A stretch of 64,000 nucleotides of DNA from Thaumasiovibrio subtropicus (GTDB lineage Bacteria > Pseudomonadota > Gammaproteobacteria > Enterobacterales > Vibrionaceae), in contig NZ_AP023054.1 in the NCBI RefSeq assembly GCF_019703835.1, forward strand, positions 2,169,580 through 2,233,579. Reading direction: 5' to 3'. A program made the translations under genes and the position numbers. Positions 1 to 8,746 of the stretch are shown piece after piece. Position 1 is the stretch's first letter, and each line of letters opens with the position of its first letter. The notes beneath the pieces are model-generated. The model did not search any database, was not told the DNA's origin, and saw only the letters and a program-made list of their open reading frames with translations.

Positions 1-825
1 AGTGAGGCGTTCAGCCATCTCTTTAGCAGCGTCGTTGCCAAACGCAAGCATCAATATTTGCTCTGCTCGCATCGCTTGGCTGTTAATTAAATATCCCGCC
101 TTCGCCACCAGCACGCTGGTTTTTCCGCTGCCCGCCCCCGCAAGGATCAGATTATGATCTTGATTAATCACCACCGCATCACGCTGGGTATCGTTCAAGG
201 GAGACGATTCAATACCATCAAGCCAGGTTTCCCAACGTTCAAGCTCATCGTTCTGCCACAAGTCATTACGTAGGTCGATATCTTCGTCTAACCAATCTTC
301 AACGTGCGCCATATTTTGGGGACGAAAACTCTTGACCAGCGATTCCGGCAATTGGCATTCCGACAATTTTTCCAACACATTACTGCGCATGGTTCGGAAA
401 TCTGACAGACGCATATATTGAGGGTAACGATAATAATCAGCGATGATCTGTTTTACATTAGGCATAGCCGCATCAAACGCTGCCACTTTGTCTTTTGCCC
501 AAGCAACATAATGCTGATTTAACTTGGCAACAAAGGTCTTAGCGGCGCGAGAAGGCAAGCCATGCACCCACCATGTTTTATCACTTTCGGCGCTAGTCAG
601 CGCGAGCGTTGACCAAAGTAAACCAGGATACAGGGTTACCTCACCATTCCAATCTTGAAAACTGACTTCCTGTTCGTGACCAATCCCCTGCAACCAAAGC
701 GTATCTGCTTCGCATAGCGCGATATAGCAGAAGTCTCCCTGAGCAAACCATTGTGCGATAGGTGTTGCGCACAATGATGCGACAACCACAGGTGCGACTT
801 CATCAGTCACATGTTCTGTACCCAT
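1..825 (-). CDS. helD: DNA helicase IV (HelD), 5' part only
   Basis: Superfamily 1 (UvrD/Rep-type) 3'-5' DNA helicase acting in the cytoplasm. Only the first 275 codons are inside the window; the gene continues beyond base 1. The N-terminal ~200 residues form the HelD-specific domain. Then come a Q-motif-like LNDTQRDAV (Gln214) and a Walker A AGAGSGKT (229-236), followed by AFGNDAAKEMAERL, as in E. coli HelD. The ATG at 825 has an upstream AGGAAAA ribosome site. The gene is divergent from yccS, its neighbour in enterobacteria as well. Identification rests on motifs and neighbourhood; only the 3' truncation by the window edge is unusual. Confidence 0.9.
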   Translation of the reverse strand, partial: MGTEHVTDEVAPVVVASLCATPIAQWFAQGDFCYIALCEADTLWLQGIGHEQEVSFQDWNGEVTLYPGLLWSTLALTSAESDKTWWVHGLPSRAAKTFVAKLNQHYVAWAKDKVAAFDAAMPNVKQIIADYYRYPQYMRLSDFRTMRSNVLEKLSECQLPESLVKSFRPQNMAHVEDWLDEDIDLRNDLWQNDELERWETWLDGIESSPLNDTQRDAVVINQDHNLILAGAGSGKTSVLVAKAGYLINSQAMRAEQILMLAFGNDAAKEMAERLT

Positions 826-882
826 TTTTCCTCGTGAATAAATTTCTTCGATGTTGATATCAGAATGGTAATAATCATGCGA

Positions 883-896
883 TTACTCGCGAGTAA
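883..896. promoter_or_regulatory. 14-bp perfect palindrome between helD and yccS
   Basis: TTACTCGCGAGTAA is a perfect inverted repeat in the 199-bp divergent promoter region, 58 bp upstream of the helD start and 129 bp upstream of the yccS start. Its size and symmetry resemble operators of TetR-type repressors, but no matching regulator is encoded nearby and the binding factor is unknown. Confidence 0.4.
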
Positions 897-1024
897 GCTT
901 ATCAACTGAACTGTCATCGCACAAAACAATAATAATAGCGGACGGATATCTAACAGTTTTATGGGATATCTATTCGGAAATAGCGGATTTTTTGTTATCT
1001 TAGTCACATCTCGCTATAACGATA

Positions 1025-3175
1025 ATGTCTATGTTTTCAACCACCTTTTCCAACGCACTGCGCTATTACTGGACCAACGGTCGTTTCAACTACAGTCTTC
1101 GCGTTTTCATCGCACTCATTGGTATCATTTTACCTTGTTGGTACCTAAAACAGACTGCCGCCATCACTCCGCTCGTACTCGGCATCATTGCTGGCGCACT
1201 GGCCGAAACAGACACCAATCTCAAAGCGAAATCAAAAGCCCTGCTGGTCACACTCACCTGTTTTGCCATCGCTGCATTTTCTATTGAGATTCTCTTCCCG
1301 TACCCTTGGCTGTTTGCGTTAGGTCTGGGCGCTTCCACGGTGATTTTTATTCTGCTCGGTGCCATGGGCAGCCGCTATCAACCTATCGCCTTCTCATCAT
1401 TGTTGCTCGCGGTCTACACCATGCTCGATGCCAAAAACAGTACCAATATGTGGCAACAGCCAATGCTGTTACTCGGCGGTGCCGCTTGGTTTGGCGTACT
1501 CTCTTTAGTGTGGCGATATCGTTGGCCAAGGCTCTCGCTGCAACAAAACATCGCCAATGTGTTCAGTACCTTGCATCAGTTCTTCGAAACCAAGAGTCAA
1601 TTGTTTTACCCGCTAGGCAGTTACGACGTAAAGCCTTTACGACTGCAAAGCGTGCAACGCAACACCGAGGTCGTAAACGCGCTTAACAACGCTAAACGTT
1701 CATTACTCCAATACAATACTGGGCGAGAACGGACTTTTTCTAATCGCTATTTAACCCTCTATTTTGTCGCGCAAGACGTTCACGAACGTATTAATGCCTC
1801 GCATTACCTCTATCATGAGCTCGCAAAGACCTTTCAGTACAACGATGTGCTTTTCCGATTTGAACGCCTCTTGCAAGAACAAGCGCGCGTGTGTGAGCGC
1901 ATTGCGGAGAAACTCGCAAAGGGCGAACCCTACCGACACCAACATCATAGTGTCCATCGCCTCGACGAATTACGCCTGTCGATCCAACACCTCGAGACAC
2001 AAAGTCATCCAGCCTGGCGAGAGCCATTGCGTCAATTGCATTTTTTGTACCAAAATCTGGCAAAAATAGAGCAGTTGCTTTCTCAAGTCAGTCAAGCAGA
2101 CATCAGTGCCTATTCTCAAGAAAGAGAACTGCGCGATGATGATCCAAAAGGCTTCGCCGGCCGTTGGCAACGCGTAAAACAGCACTGTCAACTGAGCTCT
2201 CCACTGATGCGCCATGCGATCCGGTTATCCATCGCGCTCGTTGGAGGATATGCCATTATCCAAGGACTAGAGATGGAACGTGGCTACTGGATCCTCCTAA
2301 CCACGTTATTTGTCTGTCAACAAAGCTACAGTGCGACACGCATTCGTTTAAAAGAGCGCGTCGGCGGCACGCTGGGAGGCTTACTGGCAGGTATTCCAAT
2401 GTTGTTGCTACTGCCCTCTATCGAAGGGCAACTCGTCATGATGGTGATCAGCGGCGTCCTCTTCTTTTACTATCGCCAACACAATTACGCCCTAGCGACG
2501 TTTTACATTACGCTACTCGTGATGCTTTGCTTCAACCAAATTGGGGAAGGGTTTGCTGTTGTGCTGCCGCGACTGTATGACACCCTAACAGGCTGTTTGC
2601 TTGCGGTATTGGTCGTCACCTTTATTCTGCCTGATTGGCAATCTAAGCGATTAAAGCCCATCATGGCATCGACAATCACCGCCCATAGAGACTACCTCGC
2701 CCAGATTATCGTTCAATATCGGTTGGGTAAAAACGACTCTCTGGCTTACCGTGTTTCACGCCGCGATGCACATAACCAAGATGTCGCTTTGAACACGGTG
2801 ATCAGTAACATGCTAAAAGAGCCTGAGCGCCACCAGATCGATATTGAAGCCTGTTATCGATTTATGAGCTTAAGCAATGCCCTTCTAAGCTATATTTCCG
2901 CGATTGGGGCTCACCGCGCTCAACTCGACGAAGAGCAAATACATCAATTGGTTGCCCAAACCCACCGCACCATTCACTATCAACTTACCGCTTTAAGCCA
3001 ACGTCTAAATGGGGAAAAAGTCGACGTGAGTCAATGCATCGAGACGTTTGATGATGCGCTAAAACAATGGCAAGAGAGCGATAACATGGTGGCCTCACTT
3101 ATCGTCCAACAGCTACGGCTCATACAAGCTATCTTTCCAGAAATGTTTTCTCTGGTAGATAACTTAAAGCGCTAA
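1025..3175 (+). CDS. yccS: YccS-type inner membrane protein (FUSC family)
   Basis: Integral inner-membrane protein of the YccS/YhfK branch of the fusaric-acid-resistance-like (FUSC) family; its substrate is not established. At 716 aa it is almost the same length as E. coli YccS. Two hydrophobic bundles are visible, at residues ~25-165 and ~395-540. They are separated by a long soluble helical region (~170-390) and followed by a C-terminal cytoplasmic domain. This 'two half-bundles plus two soluble domains' plan is typical of the family. A second ATG lies two codons downstream (codon 3). The neighbour is divergent helD, as in other gammaproteobacteria. A hairpin with a T-run follows at 3194-3236. 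Confidence 0.88.
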   Translation: MSMFSTTFSNALRYYWTNGRFNYSLRVFIALIGIILPCWYLKQTAAITPLVLGIIAGALAETDTNLKAKSKALLVTLTCFAIAAFSIEILFPYPWLFALGLGASTVIFILLGAMGSRYQPIAFSSLLLAVYTMLDAKNSTNMWQQPMLLLGGAAWFGVLSLVWRYRWPRLSLQQNIANVFSTLHQFFETKSQLFYPLGSYDVKPLRLQSVQRNTEVVNALNNAKRSLLQYNTGRERTFSNRYLTLYFVAQDVHERINASHYLYHELAKTFQYNDVLFRFERLLQEQARVCERIAEKLAKGEPYRHQHHSVHRLDELRLSIQHLETQSHPAWREPLRQLHFLYQNLAKIEQLLSQVSQADISAYSQERELRDDDPKGFAGRWQRVKQHCQLSSPLMRHAIRLSIALVGGYAIIQGLEMERGYWILLTTLFVCQQSYSATRIRLKERVGGTLGGLLAGIPMLLLLPSIEGQLVMMVISGVLFFYYRQHNYALATFYITLLVMLCFNQIGEGFAVVLPRLYDTLTGCLLAVLVVTFILPDWQSKRLKPIMASTITAHRDYLAQIIVQYRLGKNDSLAYRVSRRDAHNQDVALNTVISNMLKEPERHQIDIEACYRFMSLSNALLSYISAIGAHRAQLDEEQIHQLVAQTHRTIHYQLTALSQRLNGEKVDVSQCIETFDDALKQWQESDNMVASLIVQQLRLIQAIFPEMFSLVDNLKR

Positions 3176-3193
3176 ACAGCATCCCCTCTATGG

Positions 3194-3236
3194 ACGCCAT
3201 GCTCGCTCTGCACACCAGACCAATCATGGCGTTTTT
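3194..3236 (+). terminator. Probable rho-independent terminator of yccS
   Basis: ACGCCATG pairs with CATGGCGT across a 24-nt loop and is followed by TTTTAT. It lies 18 bp after the yccS stop. The long loop makes this less certain than the other terminators. Confidence 0.5.
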
Positions 3237-3401
3237 ATCTCCAAGGAGATGGGAATTATAAGCAGTAGATCAACGGTTTACTCTAACGTCTCGCGCTTCG
3301 TAACCGCAAGTACGTATTCATTACAAATCCTTTGCACTTGCTTACATTGAATTCACTTGAAAAATCACTGTCTTGCCCATATATAGGTTGTTGACAGCGA
3401 C

Positions 3402-3485
3402 ATAAACTCAAGCCACCTCTAGATGCTTGTTCAAAAGAAAGCGCCTAGCGCGTCAATTTCTGCATTTTGAGGTGGCTTAAGTATA
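3402..3485. repeat. MITE-like repeat, short internally deleted copy (D)
   Basis: An 84-bp element with the same inverted ends as the longer copies. It begins near ACTCAAGCCACCTC and ends with GAGGTGGCTTAAGTATA. Only a few internal blocks remain (ATGCTTGTTCA, GCCTAGCGCGTC, ATTTCTGC), so most of the ~260-bp centre is missing. It lies 31 bp upstream of the DUF1887 gene and fills part of the 341-bp gap after yccS. Apart from this and the yccS terminator I see nothing in that gap. Confidence 0.75.
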
Positions 3486-3516
3486 AAATAATGACGTCCA
3501 TTTAGAAGGATTAGGT

Positions 3517-4677
3517 ATGGTTATTCATGTTGGCATTCTTGACCAAGATCCCGTTCGGCTTATCACAGCCATCCTGGATGAAACAATCCCGGTTGAACGC
3601 GCTATTTTCATCGGCGTCGACACACAGCAAGAGCAATTTTCACGACTCGCCTCCATACTAGAAAAACGCAATATAGAAGCCGAGTTTTTTGAAATACCGG
3701 ACGAAATCAACATCTCTGCGATACGAAGTCGTATTGAAGAACTGGCTGAGCGATTTGGTAGAGAAAATCAAGAAGTTTGGTTTAACGCTAGCTGTGGTCT
3801 TCGACATCGCTTACTCACCGCATACGAAGTTTTCCGTACTTATCACTGGCCCATTTACGTTATCGAACCTTTCAGTGATGAGATGTGTTGGCTTTACCCT
3901 GATCGCCAAGATCAACGCCAAATTGAAGATCGCATTCAGCTTTCCGATTATCTTGAGATCTTTGGTGCGCGCGCGGAATTTTCGACCTTTGTCATTCCAC
4001 CTAAGCTCAACGAGAAGTTGATGCAAATTGGACAAAGCTGGGCAAGCAACGCACTTGAACTTGGTCCTGGGCTTGCCACATTGAATTATCTCGCGACCAC
4101 ATGCCGAAAAGAGCAACGTCTGGATGTCAAACTCAGTGAAAAGCAACAAGGTTATCGCGAGCTCAATATCCTGATTGATGACCTCGTTGGAACCGGTATC
4201 GCTAGCTATGAGAATGGTGTTCTGACTTTTATTCAAGAAGAAGCACGACGCTTTGCAAACGGCGAGTGGTTGGAGAACTTTGTTCACAATACCGTGAGCC
4301 GAATTCAAAATGAGTTGCCTACTATTCAAGATAATTCATTGAATGTGCAGGTCTATCGCAAGATAGGTGAGCGCGAAGTTCGCAATGAACTCGATGTTGC
4401 AACCATTGTGAACAACAAGCTACACATCATTGAGTGTAAGACGAAAGGGATGCGTGATGATGGTGACGATACCTTGTACAAACTAGAATCTCTTCGTGAT
4501 CTCCTCGGCGGACTTCAAGCGCGAGCAATGCTGGTCAGTTTCCGCCCATTACGCCACCATGATCTTGTTCGAGCTGAAGATCTTGGCCTCAAGATCATTG
4601 GTCCTGACGAGCTTGGGAACCTCCATGAGCATCTCACCGAATGGTTCCACAGTGCCGGGGGGCAAAGTGTCGTCTAA
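3517..4677 (+). CDS. DUF1887 protein: CARF domain fused to a PD-(D/E)xK nuclease (Card1/Can2-like, VC1899 type)
   Basis: Predicted soluble effector of 386 aa. Residues ~1-150 look like a CARF (Rossmann-like ligand-sensing) domain, with a motif-II equivalent NASCGLR at 90-96. A central helical/winged part follows. Residues ~250-365 carry the nuclease signature: Asp293 in NELD, then Glu306-Cys-Lys308 in IIECKTK. This is the DUF1887 family, which includes V. cholerae VC1899 and the CRISPR type III ancillary nucleases Card1/Can2, which are activated by cyclic tetra-adenylate. No CRISPR array or cas gene is in the window, so the activating signal here is unknown. The ATG has AAGGA 8 nt upstream. 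The gene stands alone, ending at a strong shared terminator. Confidence 0.85.
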   Translation: MVIHVGILDQDPVRLITAILDETIPVERAIFIGVDTQQEQFSRLASILEKRNIEAEFFEIPDEINISAIRSRIEELAERFGRENQEVWFNASCGLRHRLLTAYEVFRTYHWPIYVIEPFSDEMCWLYPDRQDQRQIEDRIQLSDYLEIFGARAEFSTFVIPPKLNEKLMQIGQSWASNALELGPGLATLNYLATTCRKEQRLDVKLSEKQQGYRELNILIDDLVGTGIASYENGVLTFIQEEARRFANGEWLENFVHNTVSRIQNELPTIQDNSLNVQVYRKIGEREVRNELDVATIVNNKLHIIECKTKGMRDDGDDTLYKLESLRDLLGGLQARAMLVSFRPLRHHDLVRAEDLGLKIIGPDELGNLHEHLTEWFHSAGGQSVV

Positions 4678-4697
4678 GCCCACCGACACAAGTTGAT

Positions 4698-4723
4698 CAA
4701 AAAAGGCGCTCTCGCGCCTTTTT
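4698..4723. terminator. Bidirectional terminator between the DUF1887 gene and udp
   Basis: A-run, then GGCGC, a TCTC loop, GCGCC and a T-run. The symmetric arrangement serves both convergent genes. Confidence 0.9.
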
Positions 4724-4742
4724 TGTTGTTTCTTACTTGGGG

Positions 4743-5516
4743 TTACTGCTCAGCAAGAATCAAGTTACGTGCTGATTCCACCACCACCTTAATTGAGCGC
4801 GTTTCTGCTAACTTTAAGGTTTCATGGTCAGGCGTCTCTTTTTGAGTACGGTTAATGATGACACCCGCGACACAACCGGCTCTTAAGCCCGAGCTTGCGC
4901 ACATAGTCAACAGGGTCGCTGATTCCATTTCAAAATTAAGGACGCCCATTTGTTGCCACTCTTCCATCGACCCTTGGAAACGGCGCACGACGCGGCCAGA
5001 GAATGTGTCATAACGTTCCTGACCTGGGTAGAAAGTATCACTCGACGCGGTCACACCGGTATGGGTCGCTGCACCTGTTGCATCACACGCTTGTTTCATC
5101 GCGGTAGCAACGGCAAAGTCAGCAACGGCAGGGAACTCCATTGGCGCAAAATGAGAGCTTGCACCATCTAACCGTACAGAGCCCGTTGTGACGATCATAT
5201 CACCCACATTAATGTGCGGTTGAATCGCACCTGTGGTACCAACTCGAAGGAAAGTACGAATACCCAACTGCGCTAGCTCTTCCACAGCGATAGACGTTGA
5301 AGGGCCACCAATACCTGTTGAGCAAACGATTACCGTTTTACCTTCAAGTTTGGCACGAAATACCGTGTACTCACGTGAACTCGCTAAAAACTCAGGGTTA
5401 TCCATTAGTACCGCAATTTTCTCTACACGTGCTGGATCGCCGGGCAAAATTGCGATCTCCGCTCCTTGTAGATCTGCTTTATCAACACCTAGATGGAATA
5501 CAGCCGCTTCAGACAT
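4743..5516 (-). CDS. udp: Uridine phosphorylase
   Basis: Catalyses reversible phosphorolysis of uridine to uracil and ribose-1-phosphate in pyrimidine salvage; cytoplasmic. At 257 aa it has the usual length. The nucleoside phosphorylase pattern is complete: ILPGDPARV near residue 25, STGIGGPS (phosphate and ribose side) and [10 protein letters not shown] (ribose-binding Glu-Met-Glu). It follows zntA on the same strand, but a minus-strand terminator lies between them and a CRP-like site precedes the gene, so it probably has its own promoter. The ATG at 5516 is preceded by AAGGAG. Confidence 0.95.
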   Translation of the reverse strand: MSEAAVFHLGVDKADLQGAEIAILPGDPARVEKIAVLMDNPEFLASSREYTVFRAKLEGKTVIVCSTGIGGPSTSIAVEELAQLGIRTFLRVGTTGAIQPHINVGDMIVTTGSVRLDGASSHFAPMEFPAVADFAVATAMKQACDATGAATHTGVTASSDTFYPGQERYDTFSGRVVRRFQGSMEEWQQMGVLNFEMESATLLTMCASSGLRAGCVAGVIINRTQKETPDHETLKLAETRSIKVVVESARNLILAEQ

Positions 5517-5538
5517 AGTGGTCTCCTTGACGCAAAAA

Positions 5539-5575
5539 AAAAATACAGCCGAAGTACACAGGCCTTCGGCTATAT
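5539..5575 (-). terminator. Terminator hairpin between zntA and udp
   Basis: Read on the minus strand, AGCCGAAG pairs with CTTCGGCT and is followed by a run of ten or more T. It lies upstream of udp and downstream of zntA, so it should separate the two transcripts. Confidence 0.65.
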
Positions 5576-5611
5576 CAATACGTTCATACTAACCAAGCTA
5601 TTCGCATTAAA

Positions 5612-5630
5612 TGGTGACAAGAATCACATT
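5612..5630 (-). promoter_or_regulatory. CRP-like binding site upstream of udp
   Basis: GGTGA-N6-TCACA lies about 100 bp upstream of the udp start, one mismatch from the CRP core TGTGA-N6-TCACA. In E. coli udp is activated by CRP and repressed by CytR. No CytR site was identified here. Confidence 0.55.
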
Positions 5631-5676
5631 ATCAATGCAACAGAAATATATCGTTTCATTTTGTGAGTGTAATCGA

Positions 5677-7968
5677 TTAATCACGCTTCAATAGCCTTAA
5701 CGCATTCAAGGTTACTAGCGCTGTCGCACCACTATCAGCGATCACGGCTAACCACAGTCCGGTAATGCCAAAGAGCGATGTCACCAAGAAAACACCTTTT
5801 AAACCTAGTGCAAATGCCACATTCTGCCGAACTATTGCCATCGTTTTGCGACTAAGTCCAAGTAACACTGCCAGCTTATCCAAGCGATTTTGGACTAACG
5901 CGGCATCCGCGACCTCTAAGGCGACATCTGTCCCACTCGCCATCGCTATCCCTACCGAAGCAGCTTTCATCGCTGGCGCGTCATTGATTCCATCCCCAAC
6001 CATGACCACATGCTGCGTACTCGCCAATCGCTGAACTTGCGCGACTTTATCTGCGGGTAACAATTCTGCTTTCGCGTCTACCCCTAGCACCTGTGCGATA
6101 GCATCCGCGCTATGCGCGTTATCGCCGGTTAACATCACTGTTTGCAAACCCATCGCATGCAGTGATTGGATCGCAGGCTGTGCCTCTTCGCGCAAAACAT
6201 CTTGCCACGCTAGATAACCTAGGATCTGTTCATCACATTTAAGTGCGGCCACGGTTTTTCCTTGCTGGCTAAGCTGCTGCGCCGTGGATGATGTTGATGC
6301 TTTGACGAGGTAATACCGAACGCCATCAATCACGCCAGCCACTCCGTGCCCGGGGAGCGCTTGACGTGACTCGGCAGGTAAGACATTGATACCCTCTTGT
6401 TCAGCACGACGAATGACTGCCGCTGCAAGCGGATGGTGAGAACCCACCTCCAATGCTGCAGCGATGCTTAACAACGACAGATCATCCACTTCTGTGGCGC
6501 AAATATCCGTTAATTCAGGTTCTCCTCGAGTTAGCGTACCCGTCTTATCGAATGCAATGACTTGAGATTTTGAAAGCTGCTCAATGACCGCACCGCCCTT
6601 AATCAAAATCCCCTTTTTCGCAGCCGCAGCGAGCGCAGAAGTCATTGCCGCCGGTGTTGAAATGACTAAAGCACAAGGACATGCAATCAAGAGCAAGGTC
6701 AATGACCGATATAACCAATCACCAAAGTCAGCGCCGAAGACACTGACCGGAATAACAACAGTCAGTAGGGCGACAAGCATGACCGCTGGCGTATACCAAC
6801 GACTAAAAGCAACGATAAAACGCTCGACTGGGGCGCGATTTTGCTCTGCATCTTCAATGAGCTTAACAATGCGATCGATAGCACTTTCACCCTGTTCAGA
6901 CACCACTTTTCCGCGCACAACGCTGCCTTCAACGAGACTCCCCGCTGGCACAGTTTCGCCTTGATAGTGCGTCACCGCGATTGACTCGCCGGTTAGGGCA
7001 CTTTTATCGAACTCACCATAGGCGCTCACTAACATGAAATCCGCCCCTAATCGCTCTCCTACCCCAACTTCTATCTCATCACCGACCACCAAGACTGATC
7101 GGTCAACTGCCACGCGTTTGCCATCGGGCATCACTTTCGTCGCCGTATTCGGTGTCAACGCCACCAAAGAAGCAATGCCTTGACGGGCTTTCTGACTTGA
7201 TAGCGCTTCCAGCTTTTCTCCTAGCAGAAACAGCCACAGTACCATAGAGGCTTCAACATACTCGCCGAGATATAAAGCGCCCAGCGCTGCCACCGTCATC
7301 AAAAGTTCAATCGAAAACGGCGAGCCTCGCCAAATAAGATGCCACGCTTTCACAGCTATAGGTGATAAACCTACCACTGTTGCTGTCGCCAAAAAGTATG
7401 GACCAAGCGAAGGCAACAGCAGATTGACCGCAAAAGCCATCACGAGTACGAAGGTAATGAGTATAAACGAGAGATGAGAACGAGGACGCGCCCAGCGCGA
7501 CGCGTGAGAATCAAGATAAGAACTGGATGCGGCGGACGCCACATCGGTCAAAGTAAAACCCAGTTTTTCGATAGCTTCAATCACCGCCCTCTTGGCTGAA
7601 GCATCACGGCAGTTTAACTTTAACTTTTCAGTAGAAAAGGTCACCGTGACTTGCGAAACGCCCGCTATTCCAGCGACGGCTTGGCTTACTTTGTTAGCAC
7701 AGCTTGGGCAGTCCATCCCTCTAATGTGCCATTCAAGGCGGCCCACAGACTCATCGTTGTGTGGCGTTACAGAAGCGTTATCATTGCTGCATTGCGTTGA
7801 TGCGCAACAAGCTGCTTCTGAAGAGTGAGCCTCAACCTCTTGGTTACAAGAAGCTTGTCGCGGCGACGCGTTTTTAAACACGTTCGCCCCTGCCTGAGGC
7901 TCTCCCTTTATTGGCTTAAACGTATGGGTTACTGGTGGTTCTGAATGAGGTCTCTGATTTGAAGACAT
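5677..7968 (-). CDS. zntA: Zn(II)/Cd(II)/Pb(II)-exporting P1B-type ATPase ZntA
   Basis: Inner-membrane ATPase that exports zinc, cadmium and lead ions. The 763 aa are laid out as follows: a Cys-rich N-terminal tail (Cys41, Cys54-55, Cys60); a heavy-metal-associated domain with GMDCPSC (Cys87/Cys90); membrane helices; the actuator loop TGES (~336); the metal-site CPC (Cys430-Pro-Cys432); the phosphorylation motif DKTGTLT (Asp474); the HP motif in SHHPLAAA; and GDGINDAPA in the ATP hinge. It is preceded by a MerR/ZntR-type promoter at 8001-8032, implying zinc induction. The regulator itself is not in the window. Confidence 0.95.
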   Translation of the reverse strand: MSSNQRPHSEPPVTHTFKPIKGEPQAGANVFKNASPRQASCNQEVEAHSSEAACCASTQCSNDNASVTPHNDESVGRLEWHIRGMDCPSCANKVSQAVAGIAGVSQVTVTFSTEKLKLNCRDASAKRAVIEAIEKLGFTLTDVASAASSSYLDSHASRWARPRSHLSFILITFVLVMAFAVNLLLPSLGPYFLATATVVGLSPIAVKAWHLIWRGSPFSIELLMTVAALGALYLGEYVEASMVLWLFLLGEKLEALSSQKARQGIASLVALTPNTATKVMPDGKRVAVDRSVLVVGDEIEVGVGERLGADFMLVSAYGEFDKSALTGESIAVTHYQGETVPAGSLVEGSVVRGKVVSEQGESAIDRIVKLIEDAEQNRAPVERFIVAFSRWYTPAVMLVALLTVVIPVSVFGADFGDWLYRSLTLLLIACPCALVISTPAAMTSALAAAAKKGILIKGGAVIEQLSKSQVIAFDKTGTLTRGEPELTDICATEVDDLSLLSIAAALEVGSHHPLAAAVIRRAEQEGINVLPAESRQALPGHGVAGVIDGVRYYLVKASTSSTAQQLSQQGKTVAALKCDEQILGYLAWQDVLREEAQPAIQSLHAMGLQTVMLTGDNAHSADAIAQVLGVDAKAELLPADKVAQVQRLASTQHVVMVGDGINDAPAMKAASVGIAMASGTDVALEVADAALVQNRLDKLAVLLGLSRKTMAIVRQNVAFALGLKGVFLVTSLFGITGLWLAVIADSGATALVTLNALRLLKRD

Positions 7969-8000
7969 CTGCCTGCCCTATCGCTATTGGTATAGCACTG

Positions 8001-8032
8001 ACGATAAGGGTTGGAGTCAACTCCAAGGTCAA
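8001..8032 (-). promoter_or_regulatory. ZntR (MerR-family) operator/promoter of zntA
   Basis: On the minus strand, -35 TTGACC and -10 TATCGT are separated by 20 bp, the over-long spacer typical of MerR-family promoters. The spacer holds the perfect dyad TTGGAGT-TG-ACTCCAA (8011-8026), which closely resembles the E. coli zntA operator. It starts 33 bp upstream of the zntA ATG and abuts the end of the acetyltransferase gene. Confidence 0.88.
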
Positions 8033-8035
8033 GCA

Positions 8036-8497
8036 TTATTTAAGCCATTTCACCAAAATACGGCAAGGCGTATCTTCTCCCCAAAGCTCAACGAAATCCT
8101 CTAAAGGCAGGAAACCCATTGCGAGGTAATACGCTAAGGTTTGCGCATAATCAGCATTGCCAGTCGTCGGACTGACCGTTTTTACTTGAACCAACTGCGT
8201 GTTCTTTGCTTTCAAATACGCTTCGACCGCTTGATACAAAGCTTGGCCAACACCTTTACGGTGATGATCTCGTGTAACACCTAATACAAACAACTCTGCC
8301 GACTCGTCAAAATGCTGTTTGATTGACATAAAACCGATAAGCTCACCATCTTGCCAAGCAGTGACCGTATCGAGCGCTTCAATATCATCGACATACTCTA
8401 GCAGGGAATCTTCACGTCCAAACCATTCCGGCAAGGTTCTTAGTACCGCTTCACACGCTTTTCCTAAGCCTCTTTGAGGGCCTTTTATTTCTACCAT
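8036..8497 (-). CDS. GNAT-family N-acetyltransferase
   Basis: A 153-aa single-domain acetyltransferase of unknown substrate. The acetyl-CoA binding motif A is visible as VTRDHHRKGVGQALYQAVEAY (Arg/Gln-x-x-Gly-x-Gly/Ala form, ~92-112), followed by a family-typical 'YYLAMGF' stretch near the C-terminus. The ATG has GGAGAG just upstream. It lies upstream of zntA on the same strand, but the zinc promoter starts within a few bases of its stop codon, so the two are likely controlled separately. Confidence 0.8.
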   Translation of the reverse strand: MVEIKGPQRGLGKACEAVLRTLPEWFGREDSLLEYVDDIEALDTVTAWQDGELIGFMSIKQHFDESAELFVLGVTRDHHRKGVGQALYQAVEAYLKAKNTQLVQVKTVSPTTGNADYAQTLAYYLAMGFLPLEDFVELWGEDTPCRILVKWLK

Positions 8498-8689
8498 TTT
8501 CTCTCCTTGGCATCGCTCAGTCTAATAAAAGTCGACCGAACATTTCGTTCGACGTATTAAACCTGACACATTGCAATCGAGATATCTTTGAATGACGAAA
8601 ACTCACCAGTTAAGTCGATAGGTACTACAAGCCTATACTCAAGTAACCCCACACTATCAACCTCATCGGTTAATGCGAGCGCGGCCCAT

Positions 8690-8727
8690 AAAAAAAGCGA
8701 TGGTAAACAATACGCTACCATCGCTTT
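8690..8727 (-). terminator. Terminator of the DASS transporter/kinase/regulator operon
   Basis: On the minus strand, AAGCGATGGTA pairs with TACCATCGCTT and is followed by seven T. It lies about 20 bp after the response-regulator stop. The rest of the 8498-8689 gap shows nothing I recognise. Confidence 0.9.
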
Positions 8728-8746
8728 CTAACGCTAAATTGGCGAA

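Noticed and set aside
3517..4677. Possible CRISPR-Cas locus, because of the Card1-like gene
   Set aside because: No direct-repeat array, no cas genes and no Cas10-like cyclase in the window; flanking genes are housekeeping.
5640..5690. Second CRP-like site TGTGA...TCACG near the end of zntA
   Set aside because: The half-sites are 14 bp apart instead of 6.
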